From Gaoshiqia hydrogeniformans (GTDB lineage Bacteria; Bacteroidota; Bacteroidia; Bacteroidales; Prolixibacteraceae), in contig NZ_CP186334.1 of the NCBI RefSeq assembly GCF_049347105.1, positions 4,216,001 to 4,280,000 of the forward strand: a stretch of 64,000 nucleotides of DNA, given 5' to 3'. Shown piece by piece: positions 27,286 to 35,171 of the stretch; the first letter of the stretch is position 1; each line of letters begins with the position of its first letter. The notes under the pieces were generated by a model that saw nothing but the letters and a program-made list of their open reading frames with translations, was not told the DNA's origin and did no database searches. The translations under genes were made by a program, and so were the position numbers.

Positions 27286-27340
27286 ATTGAATCAGAATAA
27301 AAACGAAAAGCCCTTCTGCATCAGCAGAGGGGCTTTTTTG
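27252..27340 (+). promoter_or_regulatory. Attenuator: antiterminator arm and intrinsic terminator
   Basis: The terminator is a 14-bp stem, AAAAGCCCTTCTGC (27306-27319) with GCAGAGGGGCTTTT (27324-27337), a 4-nt loop, one T-G wobble and a T-rich tail. The competing antiterminator is TGCAGAAGG (27252-27260), perfectly complementary to CCTTCTGCA (27312-27320) in the terminator's left arm. A ribosome stalled on the Cys codons ending at 27240 would leave 27252 onward almost free and allow antitermination; one reaching the stop at 27283 would cover it and let the terminator form. Confidence 0.82.
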
Positions 27341-27401
27341 TTTTTAGGCGATTTGAGAAAGATTTTAAGTGAAATAAATCAGAATGAAAAAAGGAAGCAG
27401 G

Positions 27402-27632
27402 ATGAGAGAGAAACCTTACCGTAGTATTGTAAAAAGTGTTTCGTGGCGTACGATCGGAACCATCGACACCATGCTGATTGCCTGGCTGGTGACCGGACAT
27501 CTTGATTTTGCGGTGACGATCGGCGGAGTCGAATTATTTACCAAAATGTTTCTTTACTTTTTACACGAACGTACCTGGAACAAGATCAAATTTGGGAAAA
27601 TTGACAGTTCAAACATCGAATATCAAATCTGA
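27402..27632 (+). CDS. DUF2061 small membrane protein
   Basis: A 76-residue protein matching the DUF2061 family: REKPYRSIVKSVSWRTIGTIDT, then two hydrophobic helices (MLIAWLVTG and VELFTKMFLYFLHE) and the end HERTWNKIKFG. The start is set at ATG 27402, which has an AGGAAG a few bases upstream and fits the family start; ATG 27384 would add six residues. It is the first gene after the attenuator and 5 nt before the siroheme synthase gene, so it is part of the sulfur operon. DUF2061 proteins are often found near sulfate assimilation genes. Their function is unknown; a membrane role in sulfur compound handling is only inference. Confidence 0.82.
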   Translation: MREKPYRSIVKSVSWRTIGTIDTMLIAWLVTGHLDFAVTIGGVELFTKMFLYFLHERTWNKIKFGKIDSSNIEYQI

Positions 27633-27637
27633 TTGCC

Positions 27638-28102
27638 ATGAAGAAAAACTTTTTACCCATAGCCATCAATATCGCCGGCGAAAAGATTCTGATTATTGGC
27701 GGAGGCCAAAGCGCCTGGAAAAAAATACAGATTTTCAAACGTTTTGATGCCTCGCTTGAAATCGTAGCCTTAACGGTTTGTGACGAAATTAAAAAAAGCG
27801 GGATTTCATACCGGGAAAAAGCCTATGAAAAGGCAGATCTGGAGGGTTTTCTGCTTCTCTGCTCCTGTACAAACAACCCGGACCTTGACCGGCAGATTGC
27901 TGCAGACGGAAAACAAGCCGGCGTTCTGGTCAATATTCACGATCAACCGGCACTTTGCCAGTTTGTATCTCCGGCAATCTATCAGCAAAAAAATATGCGG
28001 GTGGCTGTTAGTTCAAATGCAGAAGATGTATTTGAGTCCATCCGGCTCAGAGACGAAATAAAAGAATATTTGGAAAATAAAAATAAAACTGATGAGTATT
28101 AA
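27638..28102 (+). CDS. Precorrin-2 dehydrogenase / sirohydrochlorin ferrochelatase (CysG N-terminal type)
   Basis: A 154-residue protein equal to the N-terminal part of CysG or yeast Met8. It starts with LPIAINIAGEKILIIGGGQSAWKKI, the NAD-binding Rossmann motif (GGGQSA), continues with LLLCSCTNNPDLDRQIA, and includes NIHDQPALCQFVSPA and RVAVSSNAED. It oxidises precorrin-2 to sirohydrochlorin and may insert iron, giving siroheme for the sulfite reductase encoded downstream. Unlike E. coli CysG, the methyltransferase is a separate gene (33391). Its last 11 bases overlap cysJ. Confidence 0.88.
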   Translation: MKKNFLPIAINIAGEKILIIGGGQSAWKKIQIFKRFDASLEIVALTVCDEIKKSGISYREKAYEKADLEGFLLLCSCTNNPDLDRQIAADGKQAGVLVNIHDQPALCQFVSPAIYQQKNMRVAVSSNAEDVFESIRLRDEIKEYLENKNKTDEY

Positions 28103-29885
28103 ATTGAATCCTTTAAATGAAGCGCAGGCAAAAGCGCTTGAGCAATTGCTTCAGGACGCTCAGCCCCGGCAGTTGATTTGGCTAAGTGGTTATTTCCAGG
28201 GATTGACGGCGGGATGGGATCAGCAAGCGGATCAACAAGTTGTTGCTGAAACCCTTCCCGGGAAACTTGCGGCCGGGAATTCACTGACCATTCTGTACGG
28301 TTCGCATACCGGCCGCAGCGAAAGCCTGGCCAAAAAACTGAAAGAAAAGTTTGCACAGCAATCGCTCAGTGCTTCGGTTTTTCCGATGGACGATTATAAC
28401 ACGAAGCAGCTGGAAAATGAGAAAAATCTAGTCATCATCGTGAGTACGCACGGAGAAGGCGAACCGCCCGAAATGGCCGAAGATTTTCACCGCTTTATTA
28501 CCGGCAACCGGGTCCCGAAGCTTCCGGGACTAAATTACGCGATCCTGGCCTTGGGCGATAAAAGTTACAAATTGTTTTGCCAGACCGGACTGGATATAAA
28601 CGAAGCCTTGCAAAAGGCAGGAGCCAGTGAATTGGTCCCCCTTGTTACCTGCGATGTGGATTATGAGGACGACGCCGCCCGGTGGATGGATGAGGTGATT
28701 GCCAAAGTATCGGATCAGGTTTCGGCCGGCCCGTCATTGCCGGTGAATGGATCTGACGTTTTGGAAGCGGTTGTTTACAACCAGAAAAACCCGTACCGGG
28801 CCACAATTCTGGATAAAGTAAAAATTACCGGACGTGAGTCGGATAAAGAAGTATATCATGTCGAAATTTCGCTTTCCGGATCCGGAATTTCCTATCAGCC
28901 AGGCGATTCGCTTGGCATCCTGGCCGATAATCCACCTGCTTTGGTCGGAAAAATACTCGAAAGTTTAAGGTTGGATGCCGGAACGATCGTTAAAATTAAA
29001 AAAGGTGAGTTTACCCTGGAAAATGCGTTGCGGCATCAATTGGAAATTACGCTGCTGACCCGGGATGTCATTCAAAAATATGCTGAGAAAACCGGCTTGG
29101 AGGTCGTTAACAAAATACTTGATGAAGAGGCATTGCTCGATCAGTATTTATGGGGACACGATGTGCTTGATTTGATTCAGGAGTTTCCTTTTGCGCTGAC
29201 TGCCCAGGAATTGGTTGATTTGCTGCGGCCTTTGCCTCCGCGTCTGTATTCGATTTCCTCCAGCCAGGACTTTGTTGGAGATGAAGTCCATGTTACGGTG
29301 TCGACCGTTCGTTACGAGAATAAAGGAAGGGAACGTCAGGGAGCAGCCTCCACCTATCTGTCCGACCGGATTGAGATTGATCAGCAAATTCCGGTATTTA
29401 TCGAACGTAATCCAAGTTTCAGATTGCCACAGCGTGAAGAAACGCCCATCATCATGGTTGGGGCCGGAACCGGAATTGCTCCATACCGGGCTTTCCTGCA
29501 GCAACGCGAAGCGTCGAATCTGAAAGGAAAAAGCTGGCTGTTTTTTGGCGAGCGCCGGTTTAGCTCCGATTTCCTGTACCAGATTGAATGGCAGAAATAC
29601 CTGAAAAAAGGTTATCTCGAAAAAATTGACCTGGCCTTTTCACGCGATCAGCATGATAAAGTTTATGTGCAGCACCGTTTGGCCGAACAACAAGCAGAGC
29701 TTTTCAACTGGTTGGAGAATGGCGCCAGTTTTTATCTGTGCGGCGATATGAAACATATGGCCAAAGACGTGCAGTCAACCCTGTTGAATATCATTCAAAC
29801 ACAGGGCGGTATGAGCGAAGAGCAAGCCAGGGAATATTTCAGAAAACTGAAAAAGGAAAAGCGTTTTCAGGCCGATGTGTATTAA
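28092..29885 (+). CDS. cysJ: Assimilatory sulfite reductase, flavoprotein subunit
   Basis: A 597-residue diflavin reductase that moves electrons from NADPH through FAD and FMN to the hemoprotein CysI. Residues about 60-200 are a flavodoxin-type FMN domain (ILYGSHTGRSESLAKKL, VSTHGEGEPPEMAEDF, ALGDKSYKLFC). From about 230 comes the FAD domain (PPRLYSISSS), then the NADPH domain (MVGAGTGIAPYRAFLQQR, FFGERRFSSDFLYQIEW, YLCGDMKHMAKDV). The end RKLKKEKRFQADVY is the usual CysJ C-terminus with its aromatic end residue. The start overlaps the previous gene by 11 bases; a 112-bp gap separates it from cysI. Confidence 0.94.
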   Translation: MSIKLNPLNEAQAKALEQLLQDAQPRQLIWLSGYFQGLTAGWDQQADQQVVAETLPGKLAAGNSLTILYGSHTGRSESLAKKLKEKFAQQSLSASVFPMDDYNTKQLENEKNLVIIVSTHGEGEPPEMAEDFHRFITGNRVPKLPGLNYAILALGDKSYKLFCQTGLDINEALQKAGASELVPLVTCDVDYEDDAARWMDEVIAKVSDQVSAGPSLPVNGSDVLEAVVYNQKNPYRATILDKVKITGRESDKEVYHVEISLSGSGISYQPGDSLGILADNPPALVGKILESLRLDAGTIVKIKKGEFTLENALRHQLEITLLTRDVIQKYAEKTGLEVVNKILDEEALLDQYLWGHDVLDLIQEFPFALTAQELVDLLRPLPPRLYSISSSQDFVGDEVHVTVSTVRYENKGRERQGAASTYLSDRIEIDQQIPVFIERNPSFRLPQREETPIIMVGAGTGIAPYRAFLQQREASNLKGKSWLFFGERRFSSDFLYQIEWQKYLKKGYLEKIDLAFSRDQHDKVYVQHRLAEQQAELFNWLENGASFYLCGDMKHMAKDVQSTLLNIIQTQGGMSEEQAREYFRKLKKEKRFQADVY

Positions 29886-29997
29886 GTGATCGTGTTATTT
29901 AATTGTTAAAAATAAAAATAAACCATCGAGGTAGTAGGTATAAATACGTATATTTAATTCGTATAAATGCTTACTAATCGGAAAAAGAGGATTTGAA

Positions 29998-31692
29998 ATG
30001 AGCGAGCAAATAGATTGGAGCATATTATCAGAAACGGAAAAGCTGAAGTACGAGAGTAATTACCTACGCGGAACACTGGCGGAAAGTCTGGCCGATCCGG
30101 TAACGGGGGCAATTGCCGATGGAGATACCCAATTGTCGAAATTTCACGGTATTTATCAGCAACACGATCGCGATCTGGAAAAAGAGCGCAAACGCCAAAA
30201 ACTGGAGCCGGCCTACTCTTTCCTGATCCGTGTCCGTCTGCCGGGAGGAGTTGCCACGCCTGCGCAGTGGCTGCAGCTCGATCGTTTGGCCGATGAGCAT
30301 GCTAACGGTACATTAAAGTTGACTACCCGCCAGGCTTTTCAGTTGCATGGCGTCATTAAAAAGAAACTGAAACCAACCATCCGGGGGATCAATGACGCTT
30401 TGATGGATACCATCGCGGCCTGCGGCGATGTTAACCGGAATGTGATGTCACATGCCAACCCGGAAGAGTCGGACATTCATGCGCAGGCCTACCAACTGGC
30501 CGGGGACATTTCGGCTCATTTAACGCCGCAAACAACTGCCTATCACGAGATCTGGCTCGATGAAACCTTATTGGTTGACGGGAAAAAAGATGTGGAACCC
30601 ATTTACGGAAACCGCTATCTTCCCCGGAAATTCAAAATTGGAGTTGCTGTTCCGCCTTATAATGATGTTGATGTGTTTTCGCAGGATTTAGGTTATATCG
30701 CGATTCAGGAAAACGGAAAACTGCTTGGCTACAATGTGGTGGTTGGCGGCGGTTTTGGTTCAACTTTCGGCATTCCTGAAACCTACCCGCGTCTGGGCGA
30801 TGTAATTGGTTTTTGTACGCCCGATCAGGCCGTGGATGTTGCTGAAAAGGTGGTTCTGGTTCAAAAAGATTACGGTAATCGTCAAAACCGGAAGCTGGCC
30901 CGCCTGAAATATACCATCGATCATAACGGTCTGGATTGGTTTAAGTCTGAGTTGAACAAATATCTGGGCTACGGGCTTCAGCCTGCCCGTCCGTATCATT
31001 TTACGCGTAATGGCGACCGGTTTGGCTGGGTGAAAAGCGCGAATGGAATGTGGAGTCTGAACTTGTTTGTTGAAGGCGGGCGTGTGAAGGATACCGAAGA
31101 TTTGAAACTGAAAACTGCTTTGCGGGAAGTGGCCCAACAAGTGGACGCCCGGTTTATTTTAACCGGAAACCAAAACCTGATCATTGCCAACACCACCGAA
31201 AAAGACAAAGTCAACCGGATTCTGGGAAAATACGGCGTATGGCCGGTACCGCTGTCAGGTTTGCGGCAAAATTCAATTGCCTGCGTGGCTTTAAACACCT
31301 GTGGGCTGGCTTTTGCAGAGGCTGAGCGTTACCTGCCTTCGTTGATCTCGAAACTGGAAATTATTCTGGATGAATATCAGTTATTGAAAGAAGAAATTGT
31401 GATTCGTATGACCGGTTGCCCAAACGGATGCGGAAGGCCGTATCTGGCTGAAATTGGTTTTATTGGCAAATCACCCGGACACTACAACCTCTATTTGGGA
31501 GGAAACTTAAACGGTACGCGTTTAAATACCCTCTACAAAGAAACGCTTTCCGAAGAAGAAATTCTCACAGAACTTCGCCCGATCATTGCCGATTTTGCAC
31601 AGGAGCGAAAACATGGCGAAGGTTTTGGCGATTTCGTTCTTCGTAAAGGATATGTAAAGGAAACATTACAAGGAAAAGATTTTAAACACTGA
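29998..31692 (+). CDS. cysI: Assimilatory sulfite reductase, siroheme/4Fe-4S hemoprotein subunit
   Basis: A 564-residue subunit that reduces sulfite to sulfide with six electrons. The four Cys ligands of the coupled cluster and siroheme are present: Cys429 and Cys435 (C-x5-C, in ACVALNTCGLAFAEAE) and Cys474 and Cys478 (C-x3-C, in TGCPNGCGRP). The upstream KLTTRQAFQLHG and CGDVNRNVM segments are also typical, and length is close to the 570 residues of E. coli CysI. It follows cysJ and precedes hemD by 4 nt. Confidence 0.96.
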   Translation: MSEQIDWSILSETEKLKYESNYLRGTLAESLADPVTGAIADGDTQLSKFHGIYQQHDRDLEKERKRQKLEPAYSFLIRVRLPGGVATPAQWLQLDRLADEHANGTLKLTTRQAFQLHGVIKKKLKPTIRGINDALMDTIAACGDVNRNVMSHANPEESDIHAQAYQLAGDISAHLTPQTTAYHEIWLDETLLVDGKKDVEPIYGNRYLPRKFKIGVAVPPYNDVDVFSQDLGYIAIQENGKLLGYNVVVGGGFGSTFGIPETYPRLGDVIGFCTPDQAVDVAEKVVLVQKDYGNRQNRKLARLKYTIDHNGLDWFKSELNKYLGYGLQPARPYHFTRNGDRFGWVKSANGMWSLNLFVEGGRVKDTEDLKLKTALREVAQQVDARFILTGNQNLIIANTTEKDKVNRILGKYGVWPVPLSGLRQNSIACVALNTCGLAFAEAERYLPSLISKLEIILDEYQLLKEEIVIRMTGCPNGCGRPYLAEIGFIGKSPGHYNLYLGGNLNGTRLNTLYKETLSEEEILTELRPIIADFAQERKHGEGFGDFVLRKGYVKETLQGKDFKH

Positions 31693-31696
31693 TAAA

Positions 31697-32434
31697 ATGG
31701 AATTACCTTCAATATTTATAGGAAGAAGTTTATCGGCTGCTACCCGGCGATGGTTAAAAAAACAGCCGATCAGGTTTATCGAACATCCCTTTATCCGCAT
31801 TCAGTTCCGCAAACCGAAAGTGGAGTTTTTACAATCGATAAAAGATGAAAAAGTGAGCCTGGTGGTTACGAGCTCGTATGCCGCGCATTGGCTGGTTCGG
31901 TTTCGCCGGCATTTTGGTTTACGTTCGAAACACGAAATTTACTGCCTCTCCGAAAAACAACGGGATATTTTACGGAAAGCGCGTATGAAAGTTCATTTGG
32001 CCGCTGAGCCCAACACCTTGTCGCTGGCGCAGCTCATTGCCGAAAACAACAACGGGCAGCGTGTGGTTTATCTGCGTGGCGACAAAGCCCTGAACGATTT
32101 GTATGAACGCTTGTTTGTGCAGGGAATCCCGGCGCATGAAATGGAAGTGTATAAAAATACGCCGATTGAAACGTGGATCAATGAAGCGTTTGATGCCTAC
32201 CTGTTCTTTAGCCCTACGGCCATTGAAAACTATAAAGCATCCGGGAACTTTCCAGCTCCCAAGGCTCAGATTATGGCCGTTGGCGAAAATACGGCCATGA
32301 CTGCCTGGAAAGTTTTCCCGAATTCGGTAAACGTTTCTCCCGATCAGGAAGAACTTTCATTTGTGAAGTACTCGGTCGACCGGATCATCAAAAAGATGAA
32401 CCAACCCGAATCCAAAAGAAAGATTATTTATTGA
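31697..32434 (+). CDS. hemD: Uroporphyrinogen-III synthase
   Basis: A 245-residue two-domain protein of the HemD family. HemD is poorly conserved; the recognisable parts are VVTSSYAAHWLV (first domain), VVYLRGDKALNDL, MEVYKNTPIE and LFFSPTAIENYKASG. It closes the tetrapyrrole ring to uroporphyrinogen III, the last shared step before heme and siroheme part. It is 4 nt after cysI, so the operon raises both sulfite reductase and its cofactor supply. Confidence 0.85.
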   Translation: MELPSIFIGRSLSAATRRWLKKQPIRFIEHPFIRIQFRKPKVEFLQSIKDEKVSLVVTSSYAAHWLVRFRRHFGLRSKHEIYCLSEKQRDILRKARMKVHLAAEPNTLSLAQLIAENNNGQRVVYLRGDKALNDLYERLFVQGIPAHEMEVYKNTPIETWINEAFDAYLFFSPTAIENYKASGNFPAPKAQIMAVGENTAMTAWKVFPNSVNVSPDQEELSFVKYSVDRIIKKMNQPESKRKIIY

Positions 32435-32494
32435 GTATTGTCAGAAAACCGGCTGGATTGATAACCCGGAAGCCAAAACGTTGTTATAGGGAGT

Positions 32495-33331
32495 ATGATA
32501 AAAACAATATCCGTATTGGGTTGCGGCTGGCTTGGTTTTCCGCTTGCCAAAGCCTTGCTGAATGAAGGTTTTGAAGTGAAGGGTTCGGTGACTGAACCAT
32601 TAAAATTCGGAGAAATGGAACAGGCGGGAATCCGTCCGTACCGGCTGGTGATTCACGAAAGCCGCGTGGAGATAGACGATCCGGCGTTTTTTGACAGCGA
32701 CCTGGTCATCGTGGCCATTCCGCCCCGGAGAACAGCAGATGTCGAAACGGTTTTCCCGAACCAGATCAGGCAACTGACCGCTTTGCTGGAGCGATATAAA
32801 ACCGGAAAAGTGTTGTTTGTTTCATCCACTTCGGTATATGCCGAAACAGCGGGGACTGCAACCGAAGCCGACGAGCTTGTTCCCGGCAAACCTTCGGGAA
32901 GGGCTTTGCTAGCTGCTGAAAATTTATTGGTGACCAATCCGAATTTCAAAACAACCGTTTTGCGTTTTGGCGGTTTAATCGGCGCCGACAGAAATCCGGC
33001 CCGTTTTTTAAGTCGCAAACGCGAAGCGTTGGATGGCATGAAGCCTGTGAACCTGATTCATCAGGATGACTGTATCGGGATTATTCGTGAACTAATCCGC
33101 CAAGAGGTTTGGGGTTATACTTTCAATGCCTGCTGTCCGGTACATCCAACACGGAAAGAATTTTACGAAAGAGCATCGGCAGTATCCGGATGGCCTGCCC
33201 CTGAATTTACGGACGAGAGAGAACCATTCAAAATTGTTGACAGTACAAAATTGATTAGGACTTTGGGATACCAGTTCAAATATCTCAGCCCGATGGATTA
33301 TTTATCTGAAATAGTGACCAGTGACCAGTGA
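32495..33331 (+). CDS. NAD(P)-binding SDR-type epimerase/dehydratase-like protein (YeeZ family)
   Basis: A 278-residue Rossmann-fold protein. It starts ISVLGCGWLGFPLAKALLNEG, a dinucleotide-binding G-x-G-x-x-G motif, and continues with LVIVAIPP, VLFVSSTSVYAETAG and TVLRFGGLIGADRNP, as in the YeeZ/extended SDR group. The classic Y-x3-K is not clear, so catalysis is uncertain. The function in a sulfur operon is unknown. The last five codons and the stop lie inside a tandem heptamer array starting at 33314, so the native C-terminus may have been altered by repeat insertion or growth. Confidence 0.78.
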   Translation: MIKTISVLGCGWLGFPLAKALLNEGFEVKGSVTEPLKFGEMEQAGIRPYRLVIHESRVEIDDPAFFDSDLVIVAIPPRRTADVETVFPNQIRQLTALLERYKTGKVLFVSSTSVYAETAGTATEADELVPGKPSGRALLAAENLLVTNPNFKTTVLRFGGLIGADRNPARFLSRKREALDGMKPVNLIHQDDCIGIIRELIRQEVWGYTFNACCPVHPTRKEFYERASAVSGWPAPEFTDEREPFKIVDSTKLIRTLGYQFKYLSPMDYLSEIVTSDQ

Positions 33332-33397
33332 CCAGTGACCAGTAACCAGTGACCAGTGACCAGTAACCAGTAACCAGTGACCAATTACCAATGACCA
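33314..33397 (+). repeat. Tandem 7-bp repeat array, 12 units
   Basis: Twelve head-to-tail heptamers: GTGACCA four times, GTAACCA, GTGACCA twice, GTAACCA twice, GTGACCA, ATTACCA and ATGACCA. The array contains the end and stop codon (33329-33331) of the upstream gene and the ATG (33391) of the cobA-type gene. The unit belongs to the same family as ATGACTA/ATGACCA at 16372-16399 and, inverted, 53560-53594. Confidence 0.95.
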
Positions 33398-34158
33398 ATG
33401 TCCCTAACCATCTAATCTCTATCGTTGGCGCGGGCCCGGGAGATCCGGAATTGCTGACCATAAAAGCTCTTCGCCGGATTGAACAGGCTGATGTCATTTT
33501 GTACGATGCCTTGCACGGCGACGAAATCCTGAAACTGGCGCCTGTTCATTGCCTGAAGATATACGCCGGAAAACATTATCAGGACGGGCAGCTTCAAACG
33601 GAGCGTCAGTGCGGTATCCTCCGCCAGCTCAGGGAATTTGCCCTTGCCGGAAAGCGTGTTGTACGTCTGAAAGCCGGCGACCCGTTTATCTTCGGGCGCG
33701 GGGCCGAGGAACTGGAATTCTGTCTTTCCGCGAATCTGAATGTTGAAGTTGTTCCGGGTATTACTGCCGGACTGGCAGCCACGGCATACTTCCATATTCC
33801 GGCGACCCTGCGGGGAGTAAACAGTATGGCGCTTTTTTACACCGGCCATAAACGCAACGGCGGGTTCGATGATATTGAGGTCGTGGCGTCGGTGTTGAAA
33901 ACAAATGCTCCTGTCATGATTTACATGGGGCTGAAGAATCTTGGTTTTCTGTCCGACGAATTACAAAAACGTGACATCCCCGCCCAGACTCCCCTTCAAA
34001 TTGTCAGCCGGGTAGGTCATCCCGATCAGAAAATTTTCACATCCAGCCTCGGAGAAGTCGATTCTCTTTTAAAGGCCAAAGAACCGCCGATGCCTTCTTT
34101 GATTATTCTGGGCACCTACGCGCGGCCACTTAACGGAGACGGCACCGTTCTGAAGTAA
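33391..34158 (+). CDS. cobA: Uroporphyrinogen-III C-methyltransferase
   Basis: A 255-residue SAM-dependent methyltransferase that converts uroporphyrinogen III to precorrin-2, the entry to siroheme (and cobalamin). ISIVGAGPGDPELLTIKALRRI is the family start; VVRLKAGDPFIFGRGAEELEF, VVPGITAGLAAAYFHIPAT-like and APVMIYMGLKNL segments follow. Together with the CysG-type gene at 27638 it completes siroheme synthesis in this operon. The ATG used is the last ATGACCA unit of the heptamer array. It is the last gene of the operon. Confidence 0.93.
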   Translation: MTNVPNHLISIVGAGPGDPELLTIKALRRIEQADVILYDALHGDEILKLAPVHCLKIYAGKHYQDGQLQTERQCGILRQLREFALAGKRVVRLKAGDPFIFGRGAEELEFCLSANLNVEVVPGITAGLAATAYFHIPATLRGVNSMALFYTGHKRNGGFDDIEVVASVLKTNAPVMIYMGLKNLGFLSDELQKRDIPAQTPLQIVSRVGHPDQKIFTSSLGEVDSLLKAKEPPMPSLIILGTYARPLNGDGTVLK

Positions 34159-34191
34159 AAAAGCCGTCCGGTTTACCTTCGGACAGCTTTT
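34157..34191 (+). terminator. Terminator after cobA, possibly bidirectional
   Basis: AAAAGCCGTCCG (34159-34170) pairs with CGGACAGCTTTT (34180-34191), with one C-A mismatch and a 9-nt loop. T-rich ends occur on both strands, so it may stop both the sulfur operon and the convergent fabI gene. Confidence 0.8.
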
Positions 34192-34214
34192 CGGTGTATC
34201 ATCATGAATTGGTC

Positions 34215-35081
34215 TTAATCAAATTGGTGGTCGCCTTCTGCAGGTCCGCACTCGCAATCGCAACCCAAGCCTTTTTCGTATTGTTCCAGGGCACGCAGGC
34301 TCATCCCCATCGAGGAGAATCCGCCATCGTGGAAAAGGTTCTGCATGGTCACTTTTCGTGTCAGGTCGGAGAAGAGGGTAATACAGTAATTGGCGCATTC
34401 GTCGCCTGTTGCATTGCCCAGGGGCGACATCCGTTCTCCGAAATCGAGCAGTTTATCGATACCTTTTACTCCGCTTCCTGCGGTTGTCCGTGTTGGCGAC
34501 TGCGAAATGGTGTTGATGCGTACATTCCGTTCTCTTCCGTAAATATAGCCGAAGCTACGGGCAATTGATTCGAGCAGGGCTTTGGCGTCGGCCATGTCGT
34601 TATACCCGTAAAAGGTACGCTGGGCGGCCACATAAGAGAGGGCCACAACCGATCCCCATTCGTTGATAGCATCCAGTTTACGGGCAACCTGTAATACTTT
34701 GTGAAAGGAAACCGCTGAAATATCGAGTGTTTTCTCCAGGTAGTTATAATCCAGGTCGCTGTAATGGCGGCCTTTTCTTACATTGGGAGACATGCCGATG
34801 GAATGGAGGATGAAGTCAATCTTTCCTCCCAAAATTTTCACTGATTCCCGGATCAGGTTTTCCAGGTCTTCAACGCTGGTTGCATCTGCAGCAATTAACT
34901 GTGCATTGCATTTTTCAGCCAGTTGGGCTGTGTCGCCCATACGCAGGGCTACGGAAGTATTGGTTAATGTGAAGGTTGCGCCTTCTTCGTAAGCACGCTC
35001 AGCCACTTTCCATGCGATGGACTCGGCGTTTAGCGCGCCAAAAATAATTCCTCTTTTACCTTTTAGTAAATTATAAGCCAT
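34215..35081 (-). CDS. fabI: Enoyl-[acyl-carrier-protein] reductase, FabI type
   Basis: A 288-residue SDR enzyme that reduces enoyl-ACP in fatty acid synthesis. It starts AYNLLKGKRGIIFGALNAESIAW, has HSIGMSPNVRKGRHYSDLD, the catalytic Y-x6-K in YNDMADAK, and NTISQSPTRTTAGSG, all as in Bacteroidota FabI. The frame is open upstream to 35168, but the ATG at 35081 is the family start. The C-terminal tail is odd: three Cys separated by acidic residues (CDCECG) and an acidic end, not part of the enzyme core. Confidence 0.92.
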   Translation of the reverse strand: MAYNLLKGKRGIIFGALNAESIAWKVAERAYEEGATFTLTNTSVALRMGDTAQLAEKCNAQLIAADATSVEDLENLIRESVKILGGKIDFILHSIGMSPNVRKGRHYSDLDYNYLEKTLDISAVSFHKVLQVARKLDAINEWGSVVALSYVAAQRTFYGYNDMADAKALLESIARSFGYIYGRERNVRINTISQSPTRTTAGSGVKGIDKLLDFGERMSPLGNATGDECANYCITLFSDLTRKVTMQNLFHDGGFSSMGMSLRALEQYEKGLGCDCECGPAEGDHQFD

Positions 35082-35143
35082 GATTTTAAATTTATGAGTT
35101 AAACAACTCGCGTTTAAAATGGTTTTAAAAAATTCTGCTGTAA

Positions 35144-35166
35144 CAAAAAAGCCGGCTTTTGCCGGC
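35144..35166 (-). terminator. Intrinsic terminator of the Bat operon
   Basis: On the minus strand GCCGGC, an AAAA loop and GCCGGC followed by a run of six T. It is directly downstream of batE, the last gene of the eight-gene unit. Confidence 0.9.
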
Positions 35167-35171
35167 AATCA

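Noticed and set aside
27252..27340. SAM or other metabolite riboswitch before the sulfur operon
   Set aside because: No SAM-I, SAM-II or cobalamin core is recognisable, and the short leader ORF with Cys/Met codons and the alternative pairing explain the region better.
27239..27424. A 61-codon plus-strand frame across the attenuator terminator
   Set aside because: It runs through the terminator hairpin, overlaps the leader ORF and the DUF2061 start, and resembles no protein.
33314..33397. Tandem repeats as a possible CRISPR array
   Set aside because: The units are 7 bp, head to tail with no spacers, and no cas gene is present.
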